From positions 62,001 to 126,000 of the forward strand of contig DATNPX010000016.1 in assembly GCA_036702975.1 (NCBI GenBank): a stretch of 64,000 bases of DNA, read 5' to 3'. Below, in pieces: positions 52,376 through 61,440 of this stretch. The DNA comes from DATNPX01 sp036702975. Its GTDB lineage: Bacteria; Cyanobacteriota; Vampirovibrionia; Obscuribacterales; Obscuribacteraceae. Under the pieces are notes generated by a model. The model searched no databases, was not told the origin of the DNA, and was given only the letters and a program-made list of their open reading frames with translations. Made by a program: the position numbers and the translations under genes. Positions within the stretch are counted from its first letter, which is position 1. Each line of letters begins with the position of its first letter.

Positions 52376-53350
52376 TCAGCTACCAGAATCAACACCGAAG
52401 TGCTCAATAGTTGGGTCTTCACTCGCGCTGTAGGACTGCTCAAACAGCGAATCCATGCCAGTCTGCTGTTCAGAAAGCTTCTGCTGCGATGTCAGCTGAC
52501 GCTCGGTCGAGTGTAATCCACTTCTTCGCTGATTTTTCAGACGGTCTCTCGTCTCCAAAAGACGCGCAGTGATGCTGACTGCGATTTCGTGGGGATCATT
52601 GGTGCCAAACGCCATGCCCATGGGACATTCAAAACGCTCGATGTGCTCTGGACCGAGACCGGCTTCGGCTACGTCCTGACGTAATCTAATGGCTTTGGCG
52701 TCGCTTCCTATAACGCCTATATATGGAGTAGATTCAGCAGTTTTGCACCGCAGAATCTCCAACAACACAGGCTTGTCTGTCGTATGCCCCATAGTCATAA
52801 GCAAAAGGAAGTCACCTGCAGGCAGCTTCTCAACCTCGCCAACAAGATCTGAACTACAGACCTTCGTAAGGTTGGCACTCTCCGGTAGTCTTTCCAGCCA
52901 TTCGCTTCGAGTGTCGAAACAAGTAATCTTGCAATCTAATTTAACTAGCAGGCCCAGCAATGCATTGGCTATATGTCCAGCACCAAATACGGTGATCCGC
53001 CACGGCTTGCAATGGAACGCCTCCATAAACATCTTTACCGAGCCGCCACATGTCATGCCGATATCTTTGCTGAGGCTCCAATTCCAAAATTTGGTGTGAC
53101 TGGGAACGTGCCGATTGCGGCTGCTGCTAAGCACTCGAACCGGCTCACCGAGCATGCTTTTTGCTTCAGCAATGGCGCGAGCCTCGACTTTGCCACCTCC
53201 GACCGTCCCAAAAAACAGCCCCTCTTCAGTGACTAACATCTTGCTCCCGACATCCTGCGGCACACTGCCAATGGTGTCAACAACGGTCACCATTACAAAT
53301 GGACATTGCGACTGCAGAAGCTCGTTCAACTTGGAGAAAAATAGGCTCAA
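52376..53350 (-). CDS. xdhC: Xanthine dehydrogenase accessory protein XdhC
   Basis: XdhC binds molybdenum cofactor, helps its sulfuration and inserts it into xanthine dehydrogenase. The 324 residues show VTVVDTIGSVPQDVGSKMLV, FFGTVGGGKVEARAI and the Rossmann loop ITVFGAGHIANALLGLL, plus YIGVIGSDAKAIRLR and PMGMAFGTNDPHEIAVSI. The last 50 residues (Gln/Ser-rich) exceed the usual C terminus. The start is TTG 53350. It lies 5.7 kb from xdhAB and 21 kb from the cofactor operon, so the set is scattered. Confidence 0.93.
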   Translation of the reverse strand: MSLFFSKLNELLQSQCPFVMVTVVDTIGSVPQDVGSKMLVTEEGLFFGTVGGGKVEARAIAEAKSMLGEPVRVLSSSRNRHVPSHTKFWNWSLSKDIGMTCGGSVKMFMEAFHCKPWRITVFGAGHIANALLGLLVKLDCKITCFDTRSEWLERLPESANLTKVCSSDLVGEVEKLPAGDFLLLMTMGHTTDKPVLLEILRCKTAESTPYIGVIGSDAKAIRLRQDVAEAGLGPEHIERFECPMGMAFGTNDPHEIAVSITARLLETRDRLKNQRRSGLHSTERQLTSQQKLSEQQTGMDSLFEQSYSASEDPTIEHFGVDSGS

Positions 53351-53589
53351 AATTACATCTCGGGCGCCGGACCAGCTTCATTATGACAGCCTCTGCCAAC
53401 TCTATATTATGTATACGGAGCAGGAACAGCAAAAACGCCCAATAAACTTACTACGCAATGGTTTTCAGAGTTTTTAGATTTCGAACTTGCGATCTGCGGA
53501 TCGGCATTTCGGCGGACTATGAAATTTCGGAAAATATCTCACAAATCCCCAAACGCCGTACCAGTGCGCCATCCGACATCGAACAGCGA

Positions 53590-53958
53590 TTAGTGAATGG
53601 TGCTAAGCCTGGCCAGCAGCCCTGATTGCGCAACGCTTCTGAACGACGGTGCGGTCCGCTCTAGAAACGCCTTGTAGAACTGATTCATATCAGTCGGCAA
53701 TGCAGACCGCCAAGCATGCAAGTCATGCTTCAACAGCTGACGCATGTACTTAAGAGAGTATGAGTGCTCGCTGCGATGAGCGGCAGAGAGGATAACGATA
53801 GCCAGCAGATGTTGCTCAACTTCGTCGAGTTCCGCGGCAGTCGTTTTATAGGCGGCGGTAGCTTCTAATATACGCACGGATGTCCGCTGCGCATCTTCTA
53901 TTGTTTTGGCGGAGTGAATTTCCGCCTCTAACGCTCGGGCCACAATGAAATTGCTCAT
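53590..53958 (-). CDS. Small helical hypothetical protein
   Basis: The 122-residue all-helical soluble protein (SNFIVARALEAEIHSAKTIE ... LDEVEQHLLAIVILSAAHRS) has no recognised domain. ATG 53958 follows GGGAA by nine bases. It stands alone between xdhC and the SRPBCC gene. Codon use resembles its neighbours. Confidence 0.55.
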   Translation of the reverse strand: MSNFIVARALEAEIHSAKTIEDAQRTSVRILEATAAYKTTAAELDEVEQHLLAIVILSAAHRSEHSYSLKYMRQLLKHDLHAWRSALPTDMNQFYKAFLERTAPSFRSVAQSGLLARLSTIH

Positions 53959-54238
53959 ATTTTATTAATTCCCAATTTTGCCGCTTTTCCAACTCTAAAT
54001 TTGAAACTTTTGACAGGAAAAAATTAGGAGGCAAAATCGAACGGCAAAAGCCCGAAATGCTTAACTGTCGTGAACTACAGAGATTCGGAAGTCAAGAGAT
54101 GGGTTGATTTCGAGGCCACTCGCATCCAGCCATTTTGACAACAGGCCAGTCCGAATTTCTACCGACTGAACCAACCTAACAAAGTGTGAAACAGACCACG
54201 TACTTCTATGCTTGGCCCCAGCATTGGGAGTCAAAATA

Positions 54239-54682
54239 ATGGCGATGCGAATTGCGGAAGAGTTTATCAACGTTGTTGGACCGATCGAGCCGATCTGGGA
54301 CAAAGTGGTGGAGTGGAAAAATTGGCCATCATGGGACCACGGCATGGAATCCATAACGTTTACCGGTCCGCTCCAGGTCAACGCACACGGAAACCTGAAG
54401 CTTAAGGATGGTCCCAAGGTCACTTTAGTCATTACCGAACTGACGCCACTCAGAAGCTACACGTCTGAGTTTTCATTTTTGGGAACGCGCTTTGTCTTCG
54501 GTCACTTCCTAACGGAAGGTAACAGCACAGACATCGTCGAATTTCGAGTAACAGTAGATGTTGATGGATTCTTGGCACCATTGCTTGCGAACATTTCCAA
54601 GCCGATGCTCACCAAACATCTGCCTATCTGGCTGAACAATTTCAAGGCTCAATTCGAGAATCCCGCTCCCAGCCTGGGTTAG
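54239..54682 (+). CDS. SRPBCC-family (START-like) lipid/ligand-binding protein
   Basis: The 147-residue protein begins IAEEFINVVGPIEPIWDKVV and continues WPSWDHGMESITFTGPL, the classic SRPBCC/polyketide-cyclase opening. The fold ends in the long C-terminal helix KPMLTKHLPIWLNNFKAQF. Such proteins enclose hydrophobic ligands. ATG 54239 follows GGGAG by eight bases. A 52-residue membrane protein follows 150 bases downstream on the same strand. Confidence 0.8.
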   Translation: MAMRIAEEFINVVGPIEPIWDKVVEWKNWPSWDHGMESITFTGPLQVNAHGNLKLKDGPKVTLVITELTPLRSYTSEFSFLGTRFVFGHFLTEGNSTDIVEFRVTVDVDGFLAPLLANISKPMLTKHLPIWLNNFKAQFENPAPSLG

Positions 54683-54831
54683 TTTGGATTCAAAGCCAGG
54701 CATGGGTTCCCGGAACCAAATCACTTCAGCAAGTGTAGGAGTGCCGGATCATGACAGCGGGAGCTGGAAGAGAATGTATTTGACCCAACCGAACGAACTA
54801 CTCGTCGGCTCAGAAAAAAGAGGTGTCAACC

Positions 54832-54990
54832 ATGTTAGTGAATACGCTTATAGGAATCATTCTGTTCATTTTGTTGAGCGACCTGGCAATCCAAAACAAA
54901 CTGGTATCACTGCCGGGGAAACGCGGTCAAGTGAGAATGAGTGACCTCGAAAACCCTGGTATGGACTGGCTTGGTGCCTGGACGAAATAA
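54832..54990 (+). CDS. 52-residue single-pass membrane protein
   Basis: ATG 54832 is preceded by AAAAAGAGGTG (AGAGG seven to eight bases upstream). The product starts MLVNTLIGIILFILLSDLAI, a clear N-terminal membrane helix, and ends with a hydrophilic tail GMDWLGAWTK, stopping at TAA 54990. It is too short for most gene callers. A competing frame 54684-54944 has no ribosome-binding site. Function unknown; it may be expressed with the SRPBCC gene upstream. Confidence 0.6.
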   Translation: MLVNTLIGIILFILLSDLAIQNKLVSLPGKRGQVRMSDLENPGMDWLGAWTK

Positions 54991-55032
54991 CAAATCGGCT
55001 TTTGGTTTAGAACTCAAGATACCAAAAGCGCC

Positions 55033-56217
55033 TTAACTTCCGTTTGCTGGCACTGCCTCCAACTGCTGAATCGAAGGTTTTCGATACTCCCACTTCTCCT
55101 TGAGTTTCAGGAAAGGCAACTCGTAGTAATTGTATGAATACCAGGCACAGAGCCAGGTTAGTCCAAAAGTAAGTCCATTCAAAATCCACAATGCAAAATC
55201 ATTGTCTTTGAAAGGCATGTGGATCATCAAGGAGAGCAAAAAGTTGAGCACGACGGGATGATACATATAAATTCCGTATGAATACTTGCCCATCTTCTCC
55301 ATAAGACCGTAAAGACCGCCCCAAGCCCGCGAGCGAGCAGCAAAAAAGATAACCGCTGCGCTGCCCTCCATCAAATACAGACCGGGCTCCCAGGCAAAAG
55401 AATTCACTATCAAGAGAAAGGCAGGAACAACGGCTATTACTAGGTTTAGAAGCTCCTTCTTCGAGGGCCAAGCGGTACCGCCATTTGTACAGACAAATGT
55501 GTATGCAGTGACACCACCAACTGCGAAACAGTCTGCAGACCATCGATTGATAATGTAATTCGGATTGTCCAGGTGATTCTGGATGCAATAGGCGATCAAC
55601 AAGTAACGAATTAGCAGAACGAAAATAAAAGAGAGAAGAGGCACCTTAGCGAATATTCGCAACAAAATAGGCCAGATAAGATAGAACTGCTCTTCCACTC
55701 CGAGCGACCATAACTGTGACGCACCAATTACTGGCGTGAGAGGAAGAATGGCAAAGTTAGGCAAAAAGAACACGTAGTAAGGGATAAAATGCCAGAAGTT
55801 ATCGCGTAAGTTGACTTGATAAAAGCCGAGTAGTGAGTCCTCTGGAAAATGAATCATGAAAGGAACAGCAAAGAATGCCAGGCCAACCATCAGATAGTAG
55901 AGCGGCCAGATTCTTAACGCGCGGCGTATGTAAAAGCGCTTGAGGTCTATGGTCCCGGTGTCGTGCTTCTCATTAAGCAACATGTACGTAATAATGAAGC
56001 CGCTCAGAACAAAGAAAAACTGAACGCCACACGGTCCTAAAGGTGGCAGAACTGGGTTATCCCAGTAGGCATGCAGCCCGCACATGCTCTTGGTCTGCTC
56101 CAAATGATGGGCGATAACAGCGTTAGCAGCCAAGAACCGCAGCGCATCTAAATTGTTGAGACGCGCTCTCTTCGGCTTGTTGACCGGAGTTTCACTCGAT
56201 TCTTGTTCTAGTTCCAC
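55033..56217 (-). CDS. Acyltransferase family 3 (OafA/YrhL-like) membrane protein
   Basis: The 394-residue polytopic protein has about ten membrane helices. The family entry motif is NLDALRFLAANAVIAHHLEQ with the catalytic His, followed by FFFVLSGFIITYML and FYIRRALRIWPLYYLMV. These enzymes transfer acyl groups (often acetyl or succinyl) from CoA to cell-surface sugars or lipids. The start is GTG 56217. Both termini are hydrophilic and cytoplasmic in this family. No polysaccharide cluster is nearby. Confidence 0.9.
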   Translation of the reverse strand: MELEQESSETPVNKPKRARLNNLDALRFLAANAVIAHHLEQTKSMCGLHAYWDNPVLPPLGPCGVQFFFVLSGFIITYMLLNEKHDTGTIDLKRFYIRRALRIWPLYYLMVGLAFFAVPFMIHFPEDSLLGFYQVNLRDNFWHFIPYYVFFLPNFAILPLTPVIGASQLWSLGVEEQFYLIWPILLRIFAKVPLLSFIFVLLIRYLLIAYCIQNHLDNPNYIINRWSADCFAVGGVTAYTFVCTNGGTAWPSKKELLNLVIAVVPAFLLIVNSFAWEPGLYLMEGSAAVIFFAARSRAWGGLYGLMEKMGKYSYGIYMYHPVVLNFLLSLMIHMPFKDNDFALWILNGLTFGLTWLCAWYSYNYYELPFLKLKEKWEYRKPSIQQLEAVPANGS

Positions 56218-56440
56218 GCTGTTACAACGAGCTGATAATTGTCTCTAAAGTCATTAACCATCAACATTCAATCGCAAACATACCTCTTAAATCGCGATGC
56301 TAATCACTGGCGCAAGTCAAGTACAGCACGGAATTACACCGTCGAGCCGTTAAGGATTTGGCGAGGAAGGAAAGGCGAAGCCTTGTTGGGCTGGGGTTTG
56401 CCTCGGTTTGTGAGATTTATCGAGAGATTTTCAACAGCGG

Positions 56441-56470
56441 TTGACATGCAACCAAATGGTTGCATATAAT
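56441..56470 (+). promoter_or_regulatory. Promoter with embedded ArsR-type operator
   Basis: TTGACA (56441-56446) and TATAAT (56465-56470), both perfect consensus, are 18 bases apart. The spacer is filled by the palindrome ATGCAACCAAATGGTTGCAT (56446-56465), with 9-bp arms around a central AA. A bound repressor would block polymerase. Predicted start near 56477 leaves only about four bases before ATG 56481. Confidence 0.85.
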
Positions 56471-56480
56471 TTGGAACAAC

Positions 56481-56810
56481 ATGGACGTCAAGACAGACGA
56501 AGTTTTTAAAGCGCTGGCGGACGCCAGCCGCCGCCGTCTGCTTGATGCGCTGTACGAAAAGAACGGACAAACACTGACCGAACTATGCACTGGGCTCGAA
56601 ATGAGTCGCCAGGCGGTGACTAAGCATCTGGACATTTTAGAGAATGCGAATCTGGTTGTAACTCAAAAAGAGGGACGACACAAAATGCACTATCTGAATC
56701 CAGTACCAATCAACGAGATAGCAGAGCGCTGGATAAACAAGTACGAATTACACAGGCTGACACTGTTAAGCGCACTGAAGCAAAAACTGGAAGGAGAAAA
56801 CAATGACTAA
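56481..56810 (+). CDS. ArsR/SmtB-family repressor
   Basis: The 109-residue winged-helix protein reads VFKALADASRRRLLDALYEK, LTELCTGLEMSRQAVTKHLD (recognition helix) and NLVVTQKEGRHKMHYLNPVP. No metal-binding Cys motif of the ArsR or SmtB type is seen; it belongs to the group paired with AHSA1/SRPBCC proteins. It almost certainly represses its own operon through the palindrome at 56446. Start ATG 56481 has little leader. It overlaps the next gene by eight bases. Confidence 0.92.
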   Translation: MDVKTDEVFKALADASRRRLLDALYEKNGQTLTELCTGLEMSRQAVTKHLDILENANLVVTQKEGRHKMHYLNPVPINEIAERWINKYELHRLTLLSALKQKLEGENND

Positions 56811-57297
56811 CACAACGGCTACCAAAAAAGGTACCAAATTCATTTACGTGACATACATACGCACCACACAACAAAAGCTCTGGGATGCGCTGCTGATGCC
56901 TGAATTCACAAAACAATACTGGAGAGGCTGCTATCACGTATGCGACTGGACGAAGGGCGCAAAATGGGAGCTCTTTTTGTCTGATGGCGTGTCTGCAGAT
57001 AGTGGTGAAGTTTTGGAAATCGACCCTCCAAACAAATTAGTTGTGCACTGGAAGCATACTTTGCGCGAAGAGTTGCTTGACGAGCCAGCAAGCAAGCTCA
57101 CCTTCACACTTGAAGATGTAGGCGAGATAATCAAACTAACTGTGGTGCATGAGTCTCAAAGAGACGAGTCTAAACTTATCGATGCAGTGTCCAAAGGTTG
57201 GCCAGCAATTCTGTCTAGCCTCAAGAGCCTGTTGGAATGCGGCAAGGCGCACCCTGGCGAAGCAGCTACAAGCACGGCTGTCTGCAATATAAAGTAG
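56803..57297 (+). CDS. AHSA1-type SRPBCC domain protein
   Basis: The 164-residue protein starts at ATG 56803 inside the end of the repressor gene. The fold is SRPBCC/AHSA1: FIYVTYIRTTQQKLWDALLM, FTKQYWRGCYHVCDWTKGAK, DPPNKLVVHWKH, and a terminal helix KGWPAILSSLKSLLECG. These proteins bind hydrophobic ligands; the pairing with an ArsR-type repressor is common and suggests a small-molecule stress response. The ligand is unknown. Confidence 0.9.
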   Translation: MTNTTATKKGTKFIYVTYIRTTQQKLWDALLMPEFTKQYWRGCYHVCDWTKGAKWELFLSDGVSADSGEVLEIDPPNKLVVHWKHTLREELLDEPASKLTFTLEDVGEIIKLTVVHESQRDESKLIDAVSKGWPAILSSLKSLLECGKAHPGEAATSTAVCNIK

Positions 57298-57333
57298 AAC
57301 ACGCCAAGATCCACGAGTTAGGCAGACCTGAAA

Positions 57334-58947
57334 TCAAATACTGGAGCCGCTTCCGCCTTGAACTGGCGGAGGCGCGACCAGGACAGGTCTGCGAGTTGGA
57401 GAATCAGAATTTTCTCCGGTTATCCTACGCAATGCTTGGTTGACCATGGCTGCTTCATTCGTGTGATTTTTACCCTCTTCCTGCAGGCTGGGAATTGCTT
57501 CACTTGCGCTAGGACCAATCGCACCAAGAGCTCTAATAACACTGTAGCGAACACCAATATCCTGGCTCGACAAAAGAGCGACCAGGGAAGTGACTGCTGG
57601 GGCAGCCAGAGGTCCTAAAGATTCCACAGCGTTTAGGGCAGCTGTCTGAATCTGGGGCTCACCTGTTTTCAGACAGGAAACAATTGTTGGCATAGCCGGC
57701 ATTGCAGCACCCTTCATATGTCCAAGTGAACGCATAGCATTACAAGCCTCAGTACTGTTTGGCTTATTTTTGATCAGTGCCTCCAGAACGGGAACGGCCC
57801 CCTCGGCTTTCTCTCCATAATTACCTAACGCCTGGCAAGCGGCAGCGGATACTTGGTTGTAGCCATCGTTTACAGCCTTTAAGAGCGCAGGTATGGCAGT
57901 CGCGCTTGCACAAGGAATGCCACCTAATACAGTGGCAGCTTCGGCACGGGCACCATCGTAATCATCATCTTGCAAAGCGTGCACTAGAACATCAATCGAC
58001 TTAGCTTGAGCATCGTCACGCTGCGAAGATGCAATACTACCAAGCGCAGCAAGAGCCGCTACACGAACACTTGGCTGCTCATCGTTGCGAGCAAAATCGC
58101 AAAGAGTTTTGCACACTTGCGGGGAACGAGGTCCAACTTTGCCAAGCAAAATACATGCTTCCTCTCTAAATCTGACACTTTTATCCTTCGTAGTTATTTT
58201 GCATATTTGATTGACGACCGACATAGGCAGGATGATCTCGTTGTTCCCAGTGCGTAAATGTCTAAAAGCAACGATCCGGTGAAATCCATCTAACGGAGAA
58301 TCAGGCAGCAGTGCATCAACACACTTCAGCGCTGAATAGCACTCGCTGTTACTCGAACTTTGCAACATCTGGCCAAGAGCCGGCAAACAATCGGCTCCGA
58401 TCAGCTTCAGTGCACTAACTACCATCGGTTGTGGTCCTAGTTTTTTAACTATGTCCATCATGCTTGGAACGGAAGCCTCACCAAATTGGCCAAGAACATT
58501 GGAACAGGTCTGCGCAACATTGGAATTAGCAGATGATAGATTTTCTGCCAAAAGCGGGCTGATGCTGGGTCCTAATACAATCAACTTGCTCTGCAGCGAT
58601 TGCAACTTTTGACGAAACGAAGCGGAGGCAGCATTACGCTCCTCCATCCACCCAGTCGTTCCAACAGGAGTATGCGCCTCAGGATGCTCCAAACGTTCTA
58701 TGTCATGAAGAATAACCTTTGCCTTTGTAATCGAATCTTCTTTGCCCGCATCTTGTCCTGACTGCCCTGTAGAATGCACTGCAGATTGGCTTTTTGCGGA
58801 GTTCTGTTTTCCGGTTTTGGCAGTGCTAGCAGAACTACCGTTACCAATTTTGTGTTCTTGGGCTGCCACCGGAGCCCGGTCAGTTGCCATGGCACCACAA
58901 ATGAGCCCAAAAACAATCAATACGGATTTCGCCGACAGCGTTTTCAT
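57334..58947 (-). CDS. Secreted HEAT-repeat protein
   Basis: The protein is about 537 residues. ATG 58947 after GAGGAA gives a clean signal peptide (MKTLSAKSVLIVFGLICGAM ... VAAQ). Residues 90-520 contain about ten HEAT/PBS-lyase-type repeats, such as CKTLCDFARNDEQPSVRVAA and VTSLVALLSSQDIGVRYSVI. This yields a curved docking surface in the periplasm. The last 20 residues are Pro/Gly/Ser-rich. The gene lies 68 bases downstream of xdhB on the same strand but is probably unrelated in function. Confidence 0.85.
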   Translation of the reverse strand: MKTLSAKSVLIVFGLICGAMATDRAPVAAQEHKIGNGSSASTAKTGKQNSAKSQSAVHSTGQSGQDAGKEDSITKAKVILHDIERLEHPEAHTPVGTTGWMEERNAASASFRQKLQSLQSKLIVLGPSISPLLAENLSSANSNVAQTCSNVLGQFGEASVPSMMDIVKKLGPQPMVVSALKLIGADCLPALGQMLQSSSNSECYSALKCVDALLPDSPLDGFHRIVAFRHLRTGNNEIILPMSVVNQICKITTKDKSVRFREEACILLGKVGPRSPQVCKTLCDFARNDEQPSVRVAALAALGSIASSQRDDAQAKSIDVLVHALQDDDYDGARAEAATVLGGIPCASATAIPALLKAVNDGYNQVSAAACQALGNYGEKAEGAVPVLEALIKNKPNSTEACNAMRSLGHMKGAAMPAMPTIVSCLKTGEPQIQTAALNAVESLGPLAAPAVTSLVALLSSQDIGVRYSVIRALGAIGPSASEAIPSLQEEGKNHTNEAAMVNQALRRITGENSDSPTRRPVLVAPPPVQGGSGSSI

Positions 58948-59014
58948 CCGAAATTCCTCAAGCGCACAGAACAACAAGCACTAGAGCTTTATACCCTCTG
59001 GTGCCTATGCATTA

Positions 59015-61423
59015 TTACGTCAACAACACGGAGGCCGATTCGTCCTTTTTACTAGATACAACGCCTGCATCATGTTTACCGTTGTGTTCTTGCCAGCGCT
59101 TCCCTCTGTAATAGCTGAGCCTAGAGAGAATTTGTTCGTTAGTCGCGGGCAGGGCCAATCGAGGAAGCTCATCACCTGAAACGAACGACAATGCTTGCTT
59201 CACCGCCAACCATACGCTTAGTCCCAAACAAAGAGGTGGCTCGCCGACAGCTTTTGTACCTTTAACGTGCACATTGACGCTCGCATTTGCCTCATTGTCT
59301 ACAACAGCAACGTTGAATCGGTCGGGAATATCCTGAATATTTGGAATCTTGTAGGTAGTTGGCGAATGGGAGAGAAGAGCACCATTTGCGTCGTATCTCA
59401 GTTCCTCGGTCGTCGCCCAACCAAAGCCTTGCACCACCGCGCCGATGATCTGCCCGCGATTGATACCGGGATTGATCTCCTTACCGATGTCCATCAATAC
59501 ATCCAATCCAAGAATTTTCAAATCTCCCGTGAATCGGTCGATCTCCACTTCCGCTACCGCACAACCGCATGTGTAGTAGAGGAACGGGCGACCCTGGCCG
59601 GTAAGCCAATCGAATTGCAGATGCGGCGTTGCGTAGAACCCCTTCTCACCAAGATGCCTTCTGTCTCTATAAGCCATACCTACTAGGTCGACGAATTTAA
59701 GCTTGAGGCCTGGCATACGTGGGTCAAAGACTTCCGAATCAACGAAGCGAATTTTGTCGACATCAGGCTCAATTTTACGGGATTGATACTCAGGTCCCAA
59801 ATGGGCGACCGCACATTCAGCCATATTGCGCTTAATCGCCTGGCATGCAACGACGGCAGCACTGCCATTTAGATCGGTAGCTGATGAAGCCGCAGTTGCT
59901 GATGTGTTGTTGTTCTTTTCAGTGGAAGTGGTCATAACAACCACATGCTGGTGCGGAATTGAAAATTCATCAGCAACGAGCTGCTTGATGTTAGTATTCA
60001 CGCCCTGTCCCATTTCGGTAGCGCCGGTCGATACTTGTACCGTACCGTCAAGGTAGACGTTAACCAGTGCGTTCGCCTGGTTTAGGAATTTTGTCGTAAA
60101 AGAGATACCAAATTTCACAGCTGACATGCAAATGCCGCGAAGCTTTGTCTTCGATGTCCTATTGAAAGCTTGCACTGCCTGATAGCGTTTTTCGTAGTCC
60201 GAGGTTTTATGAAGCTCATCGAAAATAGCTGGCAATGTATTGTTTTCGACGAGTTGTCCATAATGCGTTGTGTTGCGTTCCTCTATTCCATAGCAATTCA
60301 ATCTTCGAATCACATATGGATCTTTCTTCAGGTAAGCGGCAATCTCTTCTAGGATATTCTCAATTGTGGCAATACCCTGTGGTCCACCAAAACCGCGGAA
60401 GGCAGTTGTCGGAGGATAGTTAGTTCTGCATATGGTGCCCAGCACCTCGACATTGGGTGCGTAGTAGGCGTTGTCCATATGAGTGAGTGCTCGCCCAACA
60501 ACGGCGGTTGACAGGTCGTTTGCGGCACCACCATTGGCGTAAAGATGAGCTTTCACCGCAAGAATTCGCCCTTGTTCATCGAAGCCTACTTTGTAGTCAT
60601 TCTGGAAAGAGTGCCGCTTGCCTGTGTACTTCATATCATCATCTTTGCTGTAGACGATGCGAGCCGGACGTTTTGTCTTAAGTGCGACTAGCGAAGCCAT
60701 AGCAGCGGGGTGCGAAGCCTGAGTCTCCTTCCCACCAAAGCCACCACCCATACGCTTTGTCAATACGACGACCTGTGCTTGTTGCAAACCGAGGACGCGC
60801 GCGATTACTTGCTGCACCTCTGATGGTGCCTGAGTGCTGGAGTGCACGACGAGCTGATCGTTCTCTCCCGGATAGACCAACGCAGCGTGAGACTCCAAAT
60901 AAAAGTGATCCTGACCGCCAATGTGCACGGTTCCTTCGATTACATGTGGCGCAGACTTCAATGCCGCATCGACATCGCCTCTGGAGATTGAATACGTCCT
61001 ATCGATGAAATCCTTAGCGGCCTTTGCCTCGTCTATAGTCAAGACTTTTGGAAGCTCTTCGTAATGCAAAACAATGGTCTTCTTCGCCAGCTCTATAGCT
61101 TCGCGAGTTTCACCAGCAATGACAACGATCGGTTCACCGATGAAGGTGGCATGCTCTTCACACAACAACACTTCGTCTTGAAGCACAGGACCAAATTTGT
61201 TGATACCGCCAAGATCTCGATACGTGAACAATCCTACGATGCCGGGAATTTTGGAAGCTTCGTGCAAATCCACCGAGAGAATTCTGCAATGTGCCACCGG
61301 GCTGCCGAAAAAGTCGACTATTAGCTCATTCTTCAAAGGATGAATGTCGTCAATGTAAACTGACTGCCCAGAAACGTGTCCGCATGCCGAGTCATGGGGA
61401 ATGTCTTTACCAATAGCTCCCAC
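59015..61423 (-). CDS. xdhB: Xanthine dehydrogenase molybdenum-binding subunit
   Basis: The 802-residue subunit hydroxylates purines (hypoxanthine to xanthine to urate) at the Mo centre. Cofactor and substrate motifs are intact: KRMGGGFGGKETQ (Gln/Glu), TAFRGFGGPQG with the purine-orienting Arg, ATEMGQGVNTN, and GEPPLCLG with the catalytic Glu. The Glu and Arg pair is the pattern of true xanthine dehydrogenases and not of aldehyde oxidases. GTG 61423 has AGGAGG eight bases upstream. It follows xdhA by 17 bases. Confidence 0.95.
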   Translation of the reverse strand: MGAIGKDIPHDSACGHVSGQSVYIDDIHPLKNELIVDFFGSPVAHCRILSVDLHEASKIPGIVGLFTYRDLGGINKFGPVLQDEVLLCEEHATFIGEPIVVIAGETREAIELAKKTIVLHYEELPKVLTIDEAKAAKDFIDRTYSISRGDVDAALKSAPHVIEGTVHIGGQDHFYLESHAALVYPGENDQLVVHSSTQAPSEVQQVIARVLGLQQAQVVVLTKRMGGGFGGKETQASHPAAMASLVALKTKRPARIVYSKDDDMKYTGKRHSFQNDYKVGFDEQGRILAVKAHLYANGGAANDLSTAVVGRALTHMDNAYYAPNVEVLGTICRTNYPPTTAFRGFGGPQGIATIENILEEIAAYLKKDPYVIRRLNCYGIEERNTTHYGQLVENNTLPAIFDELHKTSDYEKRYQAVQAFNRTSKTKLRGICMSAVKFGISFTTKFLNQANALVNVYLDGTVQVSTGATEMGQGVNTNIKQLVADEFSIPHQHVVVMTTSTEKNNNTSATAASSATDLNGSAAVVACQAIKRNMAECAVAHLGPEYQSRKIEPDVDKIRFVDSEVFDPRMPGLKLKFVDLVGMAYRDRRHLGEKGFYATPHLQFDWLTGQGRPFLYYTCGCAVAEVEIDRFTGDLKILGLDVLMDIGKEINPGINRGQIIGAVVQGFGWATTEELRYDANGALLSHSPTTYKIPNIQDIPDRFNVAVVDNEANASVNVHVKGTKAVGEPPLCLGLSVWLAVKQALSFVSGDELPRLALPATNEQILSRLSYYRGKRWQEHNGKHDAGVVSSKKDESASVLLT

Positions 61424-61440
61424 CGATGGGTCCTCCTTAG

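Noticed and set aside
54684..54944. 86-codon plus-strand frame after the SRPBCC gene
   Set aside because: TTG start without ribosome-binding site; the overlapping 52-residue frame at 54832 has better signals and a membrane helix.
56239..56469. 76-codon plus-strand frame before the ArsR gene
   Set aside because: It runs through the promoter and operator of the ArsR gene and has no initiation signals.
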